Of a DNA stretch of 64,000 bases, positions 1 to 11,267 are shown piece after piece. Both the position numbers and the translations under genes were made by a program. The stretch spans positions 2,823,059 through 2,887,058 of the forward strand of contig CM068549.1 in assembly GCA_035048495.1 (NCBI GenBank), read 5' to 3'. Position 1 is the first letter of the stretch. Every line of letters starts with the position of its first letter. Source of the stretch: Euptelea pleiosperma. Lineage: Eukaryota > Streptophyta > Magnoliopsida > Ranunculales > Eupteleaceae. Under the pieces are notes generated by a model. It ran no database searches, was not told the DNA's origin, and was given only the letters and a program-made list of their open reading frames with translations.

Positions 1-238
1 TAAAAGAAAATAGGTTTTAAATCCCATTATCACCATTCTCATCCCGCCATTATTTCTAACATCATTCCTTTATTTCATGTTCTTTATTAAGCGTGCCCTA
101 ACCCCAAGTGCGGATCGACATCCAACATACTTCCACTGTGCAAAGAAAGCTTAATTTTGCAGGAATAAAACTGGATTAATTACAAATGTATTGATTCTAG
201 GGTTTTCGTAATCAACGACGCGAAAAACCCTACTTTCA
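1..238 (+). mobile_element. S-family element, right end (copy S1, cut by window edge)
   Basis: This is the terminal part of a repeat family seen eight more times in this window. The family's forward orientation runs from TGATATTCGC to CTACTTTCA. This copy holds the conserved right-hand block (a GTGCGGATCGACATCC motif, then an ACGACGCG motif) and ends exactly with TACTTTCA at 238. The sequence that follows is another S copy in the opposite orientation, so S1 is nested inside S2. The left end lies outside the window. Confidence 0.8.
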
Positions 239-1446
239 ATTGTAGCAGATGGAATGGGCAGTAAGGAGACGTTGTTGTTTGACGCTTTGCACCTCGAGGT
301 GGAGACGTTAATGGTGAGCTCACCGGAGTTGCTCGCCGGAGAAGAAGGGTGAAGAAGAAGAGAAAGAAAGAAGAAAGAGAGGAAAACTATTGGATCTAGA
401 GAGATCTAACGGTTGGGAATAAGTTAATTAGGATAGAGAGAGATGGGGGAGAGAAGAATCGGTCAAGTGAGACCGATTCTCTCTTCTGTTGCAAGTGAGC
501 ATGGGCATGGGCATGGGCTCAAGGATAAGCGGGCTAATGGGCCAGATGGATATGGGCCGTGAGTTAGGGTGCGTTTGGCCACCAGGGGAGAAAAATGCAT
601 TTTTCTCGTGAAAACACCCATCAAGGAAAATATATTTTTCTTTCCTCGAAGATCGAGCTATACGCTTTCAGCCACAATCAACCATTTGAGGCACTTCTCT
701 TCACTCCAATGCGCCCTAGGGATTGAGATTTATAATGGAGATCGGTTGGGTGATAGGATGGATGATCGAATGATCAGTGGCACGATCGGATGGTCGGATC
801 CGTAGGATGGATACATCAAATGGCGATCGAACAGTGGATTTGATGGATAATGGTGATAGGTCAAGGAGAGAGAGTCAGTCAGAGCTAAGAGAGAGAAAAT
901 GTCAGAAAATACAGGAAAATAAGCTGACAGAGGGTCTAGAACCCTGATCTTCACTGTGTCCCTCCTCACGCTTCACTAGTAAAGCAAACCATCATTTCTT
1001 GTTGATTCATGCGACTTTAAACACTTTGGTCTGTCTCTTGGTCATTGGCTCTCCTACTCTCTTCGTTCTTTGGGCCGGCTCTTCGGTTATCTTGTTCAGC
1101 CCGTATTACGCCCATATCTTTTAAACATAGCCTGTTTGGTTCTTTAAGCTTTGATGATAGGCTTCCATGGTTGATCGTGGGCCCACAAGTCCTTGAGAAT
1201 CGCCCGATAGGGTCTCCTGCAAGTGAAAAAGCGCGTAATGAGATTCAACTAAAACGGCTTGATACTGGACTATCCGAAATGCATATATTTTATGCAAATA
1301 GTCAATTTTTCGTCTAAAGAATGCGTTCTACGCAATAGAAGAAGCTCTTACATGGAAAAATCGACGAAAAGATAAGTTTTACATAGGAGAATGTGACATT
1401 GCTATAAGGATAATGGCTTAAAATAAGCCCTTTTGAGCGAATATCA
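239..1446 (-). mobile_element. S-family element, reverse orientation (copy S2, interrupted by S1)
   Basis: The sequence matches the interior and left end of the S family in reverse, ending GAGCGAATATCA at 1446. Interior blocks shared with the copy at 42110-43748 include the TTTGACGCTTTGCACCTCG motif near 280. It carries the tRNA-like module (B-box core on the minus strand at 932-944, A-box region at 969-990) and a 154-bp MITE. I see no convincing coding sequence; the short open frames here fall in repeats. Confidence 0.8.
565..718. mobile_element. MITE-like element inside S2
   Basis: Imperfect terminal inverted repeats begin TAGGGTGCGTTTGG on the left and end with the complement of TAGGGCGCATTGGA on the right, 154 bp apart. 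The same element sits at the equivalent place in copy S3 (1760-1915), so it was already present in the ancestor of both S copies. A TA at each edge is the only candidate target duplication. Confidence 0.55.
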
Positions 1447-1573
1447 ACTAGCGGTAGAAAAGAGAAGGGCGGCGGTGTTGTGGAGGTGCCAGGCGGTGTG
1501 AATGGCAGACTGTGGTGGATGTTGGAGGTGCGGCAAGTCTGGTTGCTGGCCGCGGGTTGGCAGACCGTGTGGG

Positions 1574-1609
1574 AGAAGAAGAAGAAGAAGAAGAAGAAGA
1601 AGAAGAAGA
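1574..1609 (+). repeat. (GAA)n microsatellite
   Basis: An uninterrupted GAA run continues into purine-rich sequence up to about 1628. Comparable GAA runs occur in other S copies (for example 50563-50622), so this is a property of the repeat family and not a coding region. Confidence 0.9.
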
Positions 1610-1759
1610 GGAAGAGGAGGAAGAAGCGGCAACCGGAGTTGCCATTTTTGCCACTCCGGTAAGGAGAGGAAGAAAATGAAGAAGACGGCTCATTTTTAGA
1701 TGGGGGAGGGAACCACGTTTTAACGTGGGAATGTTGTAATTTATAAGGATAGGGTTAGT

Positions 1760-1915
1760 TAGGGTGCGTTTGGTTGCCAAGGGAGAAAAATGCATTTTTC
1801 TCATGAAATAACAATCAAAGAAAAAAATACATTTTTCTTTCCTCGAAGATCGAGCTCTGCGCTCTCAGTTACAATCAACCATTTGATACATTTATACACA
1901 CTCAAACACGCCCTA
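1760..1915. mobile_element. MITE-like element inside S3
   Basis: This is the second copy of the element at 565-718, with ends TAGGGTGCGTTTGG and the complement of TTAGGGCGTGTTTGAG. It is 156 bp long and shares flanking S sequence with the first copy, so the two are paralogous by host-element duplication. Confidence 0.55.
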
Positions 1916-2512
1916 AGGATTGAGATTTTAAATTGGAGGTCGGGTTGATGATCGTATGGACGATCGAATGCTCGGTAGCATGATTGGATAATAGGATGGA
2001 TGGCGATCGAACGGTGGATTTGATGGGTGATGGTGATACATCAAGGGGAGAGAGTTTGTTAGAGCTAGGAGAGAGGAAATTAGGATTTTAGAGAGAGGAG
2101 AGAGAATTAGGGGGATGAGAGAGAAAATATCAGAAAATGGAGAAAAAACATTGGCAGAGGGTCTAAAACCCTAGTCTTCACTGTGTCCCTCATCACGCTT
2201 CACCAGTAGAGCGGACCATCATTTATTGTCAATTCATGCGACTTTAAACGCTTTGGTCAGTCTCTTAGTCATCGGCTCTCCCGCTCTCTTCGTTCTTTAG
2301 GCCAGCTCTTCAGTCCTCTTGTTCAGCCCGTATTTGGCCCATATCTTCTAGTCATAACCTGTGGGCTCTTTAAGCTTTGATAATGGGCTTTCATGATCGA
2401 TGTGGGCCCGCAAGTCTCAAGAATCATGCAATTGGGATTTCCTGTGATAGAAGAAGCGCATAATGAGACTTAATCATAACAACTTTATATCTAAACTTTC
2501 GAAAATGTGTTT

Positions 2513-4900
2513 TGTAATACTCTAAACTTTTTCAGAGGTATTTTTGACTTTTTATGAAATTTGACCAAGGTTGACTTGTTTACTTGACCTTATAGATGAT
2601 TAATTGAAACCCTAATAAACTCTTATACCTAATTGGTTTAGGACACTAGAGTCATCTAAGCCCCGGTATAGCTTATTTATGACTTTTATCATATTTAGGG
2701 CATTTCAGATATTTTGCTTGTTTCTTGTATTGTGCGGGCTATTGTGTGTGCTTGAACCATTAGCCATATTCTAGTTAAACCCTAGGAGAGGTCCATCAAG
2801 CTATGGAACCTAACTCTAAATGTAGGATAAGTTATGGACCATTTAGTGAGGTAGGTGCCCAAACCCTAATTGGGGTGTGTTCTGACTGAGAGATGTATAT
2901 GGTGAGACTTTATTATTAAGCTACATAGGTTATATTATATTAATAATCATGTACCTAATGTTTTGTAGTATTATTTTATGTTTTAGAGACTTTTTGGACT
3001 TATAAATAATCTTAAATGAGGCCTAGTTGATACATATGGGCCTTAGGCCCATTTTTAAACCATAATTAGCCTAAAATATAAATTTTAAAAGGTTGAAAAA
3101 GTCAACCCTAGGAGAGTTGCGAAAATCCCTTAACCCTAATCCTTATGAGACCTAATTCTTCATGACCTTCTATTTTATTTAAGTTCTCTTCTTCCATTAT
3201 TCTTTACACTTAATCTTTAACCTAAAACTCAAGCCTTCATCTACACTCTTCCACTATTAACACCATCTCTTCTTCTCCAATCATTACAAACCCTAGGATA
3301 GTGTTCATCTCCCTTCTCTCATAAACATATATCACATTGGGAGCAAAAGATCAATAAAGGAGGGACTTTTCAAGCCATTCAAGAATTCTTCTTTAAACTT
3401 TAAGAAACCTTCAAGTAAGTGTGTTTGATCCATCCTGTACTTGTTTTTCTTCAAGATTTTGTTTCTCTTTCATTATGTAATTGTTGATATTCATTATAAA
3501 TTAATTTCAGCAATATTTACTTTATTCTTATTGAGTTGATCTTTATTTTGTGCCACCATGATGGGTTTGGCCATCGTTTCTTTTACACCTATAACGGATG
3601 ACTATGTTCTTTATCATTTTCGTTGTATTTTTATGATTTAAATATTTTTATAATTATATTTTCTAAACACCTCTATGAATCTATTTTCTAAAACCATTTA
3701 ATTTGTATTTTTTTAATTTATATTTATTTAATTATAATTTGTTTAAGTTGTTAGACTTTACAAAAAAAACCCAGAATTCCAGATTCTGTATGGTCCACTT
3801 CACTTGGGATTTTGATCTATATTTTTGACCTAAATATTTTTTAATTATTTTTCATAGATACCTCTATATCTAGTTTCTATAACCGTTGAGTTTGTATTTT
3901 TTTGATTTATATTGATTAAGTTATGATTTTTCAAATGTACTAAATGTTTCTGAACAACTCAGAATTTTAGATTCTATATGGTTCATTTCATTAAGGATTT
4001 TGATCTATATTTTGAATCTAAATATTTTTTTAATTAATTTTCATAGATACCTCTATAAATCTAGTTTCTATAACCTTTGATTTTGTATTTTTCTGATTTA
4101 TATTGCTTAAGTTATGATTTTTCAAATATGCTGGACTTTTTTGTAAAACCCAAAATTCCTAATTCTGTCTGACCCAGTTTATTAAGGATTTCGACCAATA
4201 TTTTGAATTTGAATATTTTTTTAATTAATTTTTATAGATACCTCTGTAAATCTAGTTTCTATAACATTTGAGTTTGTATTTTTCTTATTTGAATTGATTA
4301 AGTTATGATTTTTTAAATGTGCTGGACTTTTCTGTAAAACCCATAATTCTAGATTCTATCCGACCCACTTCATTAAGGGTTTTGCCCTATATTTTGAATC
4401 TAAATATTTTTCTATTTATTTTTTTCTAAAAACCTCTGTGAATCTAATTTTTAAATCCATTGAGTTTATATTTTTCTAATTTATATTTATTTAGTTATGA
4501 TTTTTACAAGGTAGTATATTTTTTTGTAAAAACCTATTAATTATTAGTGGTTCGGTCATGATTATTAACTATTAACGTTTTAACCTTGTTGTTTGAATTA
4601 GACTTGTATGCTGGGGATTCCACTCATGTGTCTTGGATCTCTCATAGGGTTCGGCCAAGTGTCTTGGATCCCTCTTTAGTGGTCGACCTTGTGTCATGGA
4701 TCCCTCATAGGGTTCGACCATGGAATGTTGAATTCTCTTGTGGTTTCCACTAGTATTGTCCATCTGTGTTAGTCATGAAATTTGATGATTGTTTACAAGT
4801 TATTCATGTTATTTAATTTTAGTTCTTTCCATATTATTACTTTTGATGTTATTGTGTTCATTTTTTATTCTTATTAAATGTTAAATTCATATGTTGCCAT
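2513..4900 (+). mobile_element. Truncated long LTR, relative of the LARD LTRs at 33-56 kb
   Basis: It begins TGTAATACTCTAAAC, like the LARD LTR start TGTAATACCCTGAAC. It then follows the same order of blocks, including the ATGATGGGTTTGGCCAT motif near 3560, several diverged ~180-bp AT-rich repeats (3770-4500), and the CTTGGATCCCTC repeats near 4630-4720. It is diverged from the LARD copies. It stops at 4900 after GTTGCCAT, losing the last ~800 bp, and abuts CACTA transposase sequence directly. Confidence 0.7.
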
Positions 4901-5820
4901 ACGAAGGATGGTGTGTTGAGACATCCGGCAGACTCTAAGGCATGGAAAACTTTGGACATGCAATACCCGTTGTTCGGCTCTGAATCGAGGAATGTTCGAC
5001 TTGGGGTAAGGAGTGATGGCTTCACCCCCTTCATTTATACGAGTACTCCGTACAGCACGTGGCCTGTAGTTCTTATTCCATACAATTTGCCTCTGTGGAT
5101 GTGTATGAAGCAAACGTCTTTGATATTGACATTGCTTATTCTAGGTCCTAAAGCTCCCGGGAACGACATTGACGTGTACTTGCAACCATTGATAGAGGAG
5201 TTGAAGGAATTATGGACAGATGGATTTGTGGTATACGATGCTTTTTTAAAACAAAATTTTTGGTGTCATGCAGGAGTGATATGGACTATTAAGGTCTTCC
5301 CTACATTAGCCAACTTGTATAGTTGGAGAATTAAAGGAAAACTTGCATGTCCCTTTTGCCACAGGGAGACATGTTCGTTTAGATTGATAGAAGGACGCAA
5401 AGAATGCTATATGAGACATTGTCGATTTCTTCCACATGATCATAAATTTCGACAGAATAAGAGATCGTTTGATAGCAAAATGGAAACTAGGAATGCGCCC
5501 TTACCGTTGACCAGTGGGGATGTGCTCGATCAATTATGTGATTACGAGCAGATCACATTTGGCAAGACTGATACAAATATCACTAGGAGGAAGAGAAAGA
5601 GGGATGACTGTCATTTACCAAAGAATTGGAAGAAGAAGAGTATTTTCTTCGAATTGCCATATTTGAAAGATCTCTTGCTGCGGCACAATCTGGATGCTAT
5701 GCACATTGAGAAAAATGTGTGTGATAATGTGATTGGGACATTGTTGAACATGGAGGGTTCAAAAGACAACTTGAAGGCTCGTCTAGATATGAAGAAAATG
5801 CGTATAAGGAAAGAACTGTA
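4901..5820 (+). pseudogene. CACTA transposase (tnp2 family) fragment
   Basis: The protein would bind transposon ends and catalyse cut-and-paste movement in the nucleus. The frame is open for about 306 codons with no start codon: it enters mid-domain at 4901 with TKDGVLRHPADSKAWK, the conserved tnp2 opening. Further family hallmarks follow in order: RSDGFTPF, NDIDVYLQPLIEELKELW, the zinc-binding ACPFC segment, and LLRHNLDAMHIEKNVCDN near the end. The frame stops at a TAG as it runs into the tandem array. Family members are usually several hundred residues longer on both sides, so the N terminus and much of the C-terminal half are missing. No internal stop is present within the retained part, so it decayed by truncation, not by point mutation. 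Confidence 0.85.
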
Positions 5821-5822
5821 GT

Positions 5823-6955
5823 TAGTTGAGAAACTATAGTCAGTTGTAGGTTTAGGCATTTAAGACTTAAAACTGAAATCCATTTCGGGATCTCGACGCC
5901 TAAATCGGGCAAACGAGGTCAAAATCTCCCAAAATCTCTTCCAACACTTTAAATGTGTTGAAACAAATATGTTGAAAGAGACGGGGTCAAAATCCAATGT
6001 CAAGTTGAGAAACTGTAGTTAGTTGTAGGTTTAGGCATCTAAGACTTAGAATTGAAATCCATTTCGGGATCTCGACGCCCAAATCGGGCAAAAGAGGTCA
6101 GAATCTCCCGAAATCTCTTTCAACACTTCAAATGTGTTGAAACAAATATGTTGGAAGAAACGGGGTCAAAATCTGATGTCCGGTTGAGAAACTGTAGTCA
6201 GTTGTAGGTTTAGGCATTTAAGACTTAGAACTGAAATCCATTTCAGGATCTCGACGTCCAAATCTGGCAAACGAGGTCAGAATCTCCCGAAATCTATCTC
6301 TTTCAACACTTCAAATGTATTGAAACAAATATGTTGGAAGAGACAGAGTCAAATTCTGATGTTCGGTTGATAAACTGTAGTCAGTTGTAGGTTTAGGCAT
6401 TGAAGACTTAGAACTGAAATTCATTTGGGATCTCGACGCCCAAATCGGGCAAACGAGGCCATAATCTCCTGAAAGATCTTCCAACACTTCAAATATGTTG
6501 GAAGAGACGGAGTCAAATTTTGATGTCCGGTTGAGAAACTATAGTCAGTTGTAGGTTTAGGCATTTAAGACTTAGAACTGAAATGCATTTCGGGATCTTG
6601 ACGTCCAAATCGGGCAAACGAGGTCAGAATCTCCCGAAATCTCTTCCAACACTTCAAATGTGTTGAAACAAATATGTTGGAAGAGACGAAGTCAAATTTC
6701 GATATCCAGTTGAGAAACTGTAGTCAGTCGTAGGTTTAGGCATTTAAGACTTAGAACTGAAATGCATTTCGGGATCTCGTCGTCCAAATCGGGCAAACGA
6801 GGTCAGAATATCCCGAATTCTCTTCCAACACTTCAAATGTGTTGAAACAAATTTGTTGGAAGAGACGGGGTCAAAATCCGATGTCCGGTTGAGAAATGTT
6901 GTTAGTTGTAGGTTTATGAATTTAAGACTTAGAACTGAAATCTATTTCGAATTTT
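5823..6955 (+). repeat. Tandem array of ~180-bp units (about 6.3 copies)
   Basis: Units begin with GTTGAGAAACTGTAGTCAG at about 5825, 6004, 6184, 6366, 6532, 6712 and 6888. Spacings are 179, 180, 182, 166, 180 and 176 bp. Each unit contains GGGATCTCGACG and a CAACACTTCAAATGTGTTG palindrome. The array lies inside the CACTA element between transposase and subterminal sequence, and the transposase frame ends at its first unit. Confidence 0.9.
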
Positions 6956-7239
6956 AAACAATATATTTAATTCATTATAAATTTTAATAGTTATTATCCT
7001 AATTAGTTTATTATTTTTTCATTTGTAGGATCCAGGTGATTATTGATTTGCTGCAGACCCAGCTGATGTTTTGCCGAGTTTATTTTTATTTACAAATGTT
7101 TTTTAACTAAAGATATTTTGTATGAATCTTTAAATTTAATGAATTGTTTATTTGATTTAGTTAGTCTTACTATTAATCATCATAATCATATAGGTTACAG
7201 GTACACTGGATTAAAAATTTAATAATTTAAAAAAAAAAA
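6956..7239. other. AT-rich CACTA interior without recognisable genes
   Basis: I see no coding frame or structured repeat apart from a poly(A) run near 7229-7241. It is presumably the 3' untranslated or spacer part of the transposon. Confidence 0.5.
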
Positions 7240-7740
7240 AAATACTTTTAGCAACTGTCAGTGGCCGCTGCTAAAATAGTTCGCAATAAGCATTAGCAGC
7301 GGCCACGACTGAATCGCCGCTAAAAATAGGTATTAGTGCTGGCTGTCAACGACCGCGGCTAATACCTATTTTTAGCAACGGTTCAGTCTTGGCCGCCTCA
7401 AAAGGTACGTACTAGTGGCGGTTACTGGCTGCCGCAAAAGGTTTGTATTAGTGGCGGCCAAAATAAAACCGCTGCTATAAGTAAGTATTAGCGGCGGTTG
7501 CGACCGCCGGTAATACCTTCTTTTAGTGGCGGTTCAGTGCTGGCCACCGCTAATTACCCTATTAGACGCAGCCACTGACCGCCGCTAATCCGTGTTTTCC
7601 CCATGGCATAAGTGTCGGTTGTGCGAAATTTTTCAGCAGCGGCCATTTTTCATCTGACCGCCGCTGAAGGTTTTAGCGGCGATTTTTTATACCTTTTGCG
7701 GCGGCCCTGACCGTTGCTAATACCCTTTTTTCTTGTAGTG
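7240..7740 (+). repeat. CACTA subterminal palindromic repeats and 3' terminal inverted repeat
   Basis: About fifteen copies of GCGGC/GCCGC-containing motifs (such as TTAGCGGCGG) occur in both orientations and are able to fold. One clear inverted pair is CTAAAAATAGGTATTAG (near 7320) with CTAATACCTATTTTTAG (near 7357). The element ends with TTCTTGTAGTG at 7740. In this family such subterminal repeats are binding sites for the element-encoded proteins. Confidence 0.85.
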
Positions 7741-8807
7741 TCTCCTTCAATCATGCACGTGTATGGCAATATATGATGAGATTTAATTTTGACGTGGGAG
7801 AGCCACTAGAATGCTAGTCCAGATCATAGTTAGTAAATTCTCGAATTATTCGCAAACCATATGAAATATTCAAAATACGAACCAAAGGTTTGATAAAATT
7901 CACGCATTTTTCAACATGATCGAATTATTCAACGCATAACATCCACTAGAATTGAACATGAAATAACTTTTTATAAGATAAAAATTTGTCAGTATTTAAC
8001 TTTTTTGTTTTATTTCATTTTTTCATTATTTTTGCTGAATTTCTTAATGCATTTTTAAATGACAACATTTCCCGCATTTTTAGTCTTCCGAAACAAAGAA
8101 ATTAAACCTCTAGGACGGGCCAGGGTGCCATCAGGAAGTGGCCCCAAAAGTTTTCTCCACATGATCTTGGGCCACTTAGCACATTATTTTGACACACAAA
8201 AAATCATCTTGATTGGTAATCTCTAGCCATTAGATTTTAGCATTTTTTTTCAAGGGTACTAATTCTAGCAAATTGATTGTAGCATTATATTTTGGGTAGC
8301 AAATCCACCAGCCAGAAATCATGAATCAATCAAAGCTGATTTTTGGTGTACGTATATCCACCAAGAGGTGGGCTAAACATACATGCAGTCAGTGGGCCCC
8401 GAAAATGCACTAGGTGGCAGTATAGAAGGCCAATCATCAACTCATGGTGATTTTGTCCAAAACAAATCAGAAAATTAATTAGTTTCCATTTTTTTTAACA
8501 AAATGAGAAAAATGTATAGTTCCAAAGTTTTTTTGGGAGGAGTACTAATGTGCCAGCTAACCATAGGGAATTAAATGCTTGTTGGAAGAGTCAGAAACCA
8601 AATCAAAACTAAGAAAACAAGTGAAGAATTCGTAAAGTCACTGTAAAAATAAACAAAACTCGTGACTTTAATTAATTACTGAAGAATTCGTGAAGTCACT
8701 CAACAAGCTTAAACAGCTCTTGCAACTTCTTCTTGTCTTTACCATCTATCTCTCTCTCACGCATACACACACAAAGACGCAGACAAGCTTTTTCTTTTCT
8801 CAAAATA
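7741..8807. other. Intergenic region upstream of the DNA glycosylase gene
   Basis: No gene is seen. The stretch 8195-8350 shares a TTAGATTTTAGCATTTTT motif and adjoining text with 14650-14790, so related short repeats flank the two-gene island on both sides. The last ~110 bp before the start codon are CT-rich (8735-8760), as often seen in plant 5' leaders. I could not identify a convincing TATA box. Confidence 0.5.
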
Positions 8808-10411
8808 ATGAGTGAACCCGGAAGAAGAAACAAAGAAGAAGAGGAAGAGATGAGTCGTCCATGCTGCTTGTTATTTTTGCCTCTTGGAAATTCATCTTCG
8901 AGCTTCAATCTGGAGAAGGCAGTGTGCAGCCATGGGTTCTTCATGATGGCCCCGAACCTTTGGGATCCATCAAAGAATACCCTCCAACGTCCCTTGCGCC
9001 TCTCTGATTCCACCACTTCCGTCACTGTTCGCATATCACATCCCCCCAAACATTCTTCTCTTCGTCTACAGATTCTGGGCATCGATTTTATCTCCACTCA
9101 AGACCAACAACTCTTGCTGGTACTACTGATCTCATTATGAATAGAGATGACAAAAAAGAAATAAAAAAATAATAATAATAATTGGTGCATGTGTCTATGT
9201 GATTTGTTTCAGGCTCAAGTTGCTCGCATGCTACGGATATCTGATGAAGATGAAAGGAAGATTGCCGAATTCCACAAGATCCACCCTAATGCCGAGAAGA
9301 GAGGTTTTGGTCGAGTTTTTCGTTCACCAACCCTATTCGAAGATATGGTCAAGTCCATCCTCCTATGTAACTGCGGGTCTCTCTCCCTCTCTCTCTCTCT
9401 CAATATTGCAAATATGTACAAATATAATAATATTTTATACATTCTTTATTACTATATCTATCTATGAATAACTTATTAGTTCCCGGTAGTAGGTGGGGGA
9501 GATCACTGGATATGGCTAGAGCTCTCTGTGAGCTTCAACTAGAATTGAAGGATAACTCGGTAATTCAGTGCTCAACTCCCAAAGATTTTATTCCAAAGAC
9601 GACGCGTAGAAGGAAGAGAGGATCGAAGAGAAAACATGGCTGCATCAATGCAGAGATAAATGTTGAATGTGGAGCACAGATATTGGTATCAAATCCTCAG
9701 CTGTCTGAATTAGGAAGAGAATATGGAGATTTTCCTAGCTCGAAAGAAATAGCGAGTCTTGATGAGGAGTTCTTCAGTAAACGTTGCAAGCTTGGTTATA
9801 GAGGTAGTACCATATTAAAACTTGCTAAAAGAATTGAGAGCGGGAAGCTTCGGCTGGAGAGATTTGAAGAAAAAGATGAAGTTGAAGACAAAGCGTATGA
9901 GGAGTTGATGCGCATGAAAGGGTTTGGTTCTTTTGCATGTTCCTATGTATGGACCTGCATTGGATTTTATCAGAGAATTCCAGCAGACACCGAAACAATT
10001 AAGCATTTACAGAAGGTTTCAAATCTTCATCACTTTTTTTCCTGATTTTTGTCACAATAATTAAATAATGAACTCTTTTGTGCGCATATATGCAGTTTCA
10101 TGCAAGGAAAAATTGCACAATAAAAAGTGTGGAAAAAGATGCAAAAGAGATTTACGACAAGTACGCGCCGTTCCAATTCTTGGCATACTGGTAGGGTAAT
10201 ACATGAAAGCACTAGCGTTGTATTTTATGAATAAATTGGAATATTGTGCAACACATTAATGGATATTGATTGTTTTGCTAGCTGTTTTGTTTTGGTACAA
10301 ACCAGGTCAGAGCTCTGGGAGTTCTACGAAAAAGAATATGGGAAGATGAGTGAACTGCCGCCTGCAAGTTATAAGATTGTTACTATCAATGGTACTAAGT
10401 ATAAGAGGTGA
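8808..10411 (+). CDS. HhH-GPD family DNA glycosylase (5 exons, 399 aa)
   Basis: This is a predicted nuclear base-excision repair enzyme that removes damaged bases. Exons are 8808-9119, 9213-9376, 9493-10015, 10096-10190 and 10306-10411. All introns are GT-AG and all phases agree, giving 399 residues. The start is the first in-frame ATG after a CT-rich leader. The N-terminal domain includes the segment FNLEKAVCSHGFFMMAPNLW, typical of this plant subfamily. The helix-hairpin-helix lies around residues 288-313 (MKGFGSFACSYVW) and is followed by the catalytic aspartate in PADTE, D324. The position that holds the Schiff-base lysine in bifunctional enzymes such as OGG1 is not lysine here, which suggests a monofunctional glycosylase. 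An acidic EEEEE run follows the start, and a basic RRRKRGSKRK stretch near residue 200 could be a nuclear signal. The substrate cannot be told from sequence. Confidence 0.88.
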
Positions 10412-10850
10412 AATAATAGGTTTCATGTTGGTTGCCGATAGATGAAATTAATGACGATAGCATGACCTAAATGTAATTGCAATCGAGCATTTTTTTTAAG
10501 ATATTTTGTGTTTGTGGAGCCCGATGGTGCTAGTTTACTATAAATCAAGCCATTGAACCAGAAATGCTTTTCTGAAGGGCGTTTTCATAATTTTACATGG
10601 TGATATACGGAAACCCGAATTTCATTTTAGGGTTTTATACATATACATATATACGTACCTTCTTTTTTTTGCCTCAGAACATAGTGGAATCGGTGTGAGT
10701 CCGTGGACGACGTACCTTGATCTTGATCAGGGAACTATGTAAATTAATCTCTGCTATGTCATGTGTTTGCATCTTTGCATCTTCATTTTATTTTATTTCT
10801 CGTGATTACGTTGTGGTTCGCTTGTGTACTATTGATTGCCCCAACACATA

Positions 10851-10990
10851 GGTGGTGTTTGGTAAACTTAATTGCGGACCTTATGTCTGAAATTAAAACA
10901 TTCAGATCTTAATGCGGGAGATAACACATCACTTCTTTTACCTTTTTGTTTTACTGGATAAGCAGCTGGGCTTTCCAAACATAAGTTAAT
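10851..10990. mobile_element. Possible MITE with GGTGTTTGG ends
   Basis: The left edge GGTGGTGTTTGGTAAAC and right edge TTTCCAAACATAAG are roughly inverted. The interior CTTATGTCTGAAATTAAAAC resembles text common in plant hAT-type MITEs. No target duplication was found, so the call is weak. Confidence 0.35.
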
Positions 10991-11036
10991 AAATTAACAA
11001 AAAAGAATATTCATTCCTTTTTTGTTTTAGTGGATA

Positions 11037-11267
11037 AGAGCGCCTGTTTGGAAAGGTACTCATCTTTTGAAGGCCTATCCTAGTTCAGGGATAAAAGAAC
11101 TGGTTTGACTTTGCAACATCTTTTGAAAAAGCTTACTATAACCCTGGTCAAAGGGAAAATTTTGAAAAGCAGGGCCCAATAAGTGGCCCCACAAATTTAA
11201 AAAAAACTAGACTGACATCGGTTGGCCTTGGCCCCCATATTTTTTGCGTCTCTCAAACAAGCCCTTA
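11037..11267. mobile_element. Possible MITE with AGCGCCTGTTTGG ends
   Basis: The left end AGCGCCTGTTTGGA and the complement of the right end (AAGGGCTTGTTTGAGA) form an imperfect inverted pair about 230 bp apart. The target duplication is unclear. Confidence 0.4.

Larger units (their letters stand above)
1447..2512 (-). mobile_element. S-family element, reverse orientation (copy S3, truncated)
   Basis: A third S copy flanks S2: after S2 ends at 1446 the sequence resumes in S-interior sequence. It includes the tRNA-like module (about 2158-2222), the conserved GTGGGCCCGCAAGTC block near 2400 and the AATGAGACTTAATC block. It breaks at 2513, where a different LTR begins, so its terminal ~100 bp are missing. 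Confidence 0.75.
4901..7740 (+). mobile_element. CACTA (En/Spm) DNA transposon, 5'-truncated
   Basis: Three parts support the call. A tnp2 transposase fragment lies at 4901-5820. A GCGGC-rich subterminal region lies at 7240-7740. The last bases are TTCTTGTAGTG, which on the other strand read CACTACAAGAA, the diagnostic CACTA terminus. The matching left terminus is absent because the element is cut at 4900 by the adjacent LTR. Between the transposase fragment and the subterminal region lies a ~180-bp tandem array. The element cannot be autonomous as it stands. Confidence 0.85.

Noticed and set aside
2513..4900. A second complete LARD at 2.5-4.9 kb
   Set aside because: Only one LTR-like segment is present, it lacks its last ~800 bp, and no primer site or internal domain follows before the CACTA sequence.
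8696..9097. Minus-strand open frame of 133 codons over glycosylase exon 1
   Set aside because: It is an antisense shadow of a well-supported exon, with no family resemblance.
9464..9492. Start of a separate gene at the in-frame ATG before exon 3 of the glycosylase
   Set aside because: The residues upstream of 9493 do not fit the family, and a proper acceptor AG at 9491-9492 joins exon 3 in phase with exon 2.
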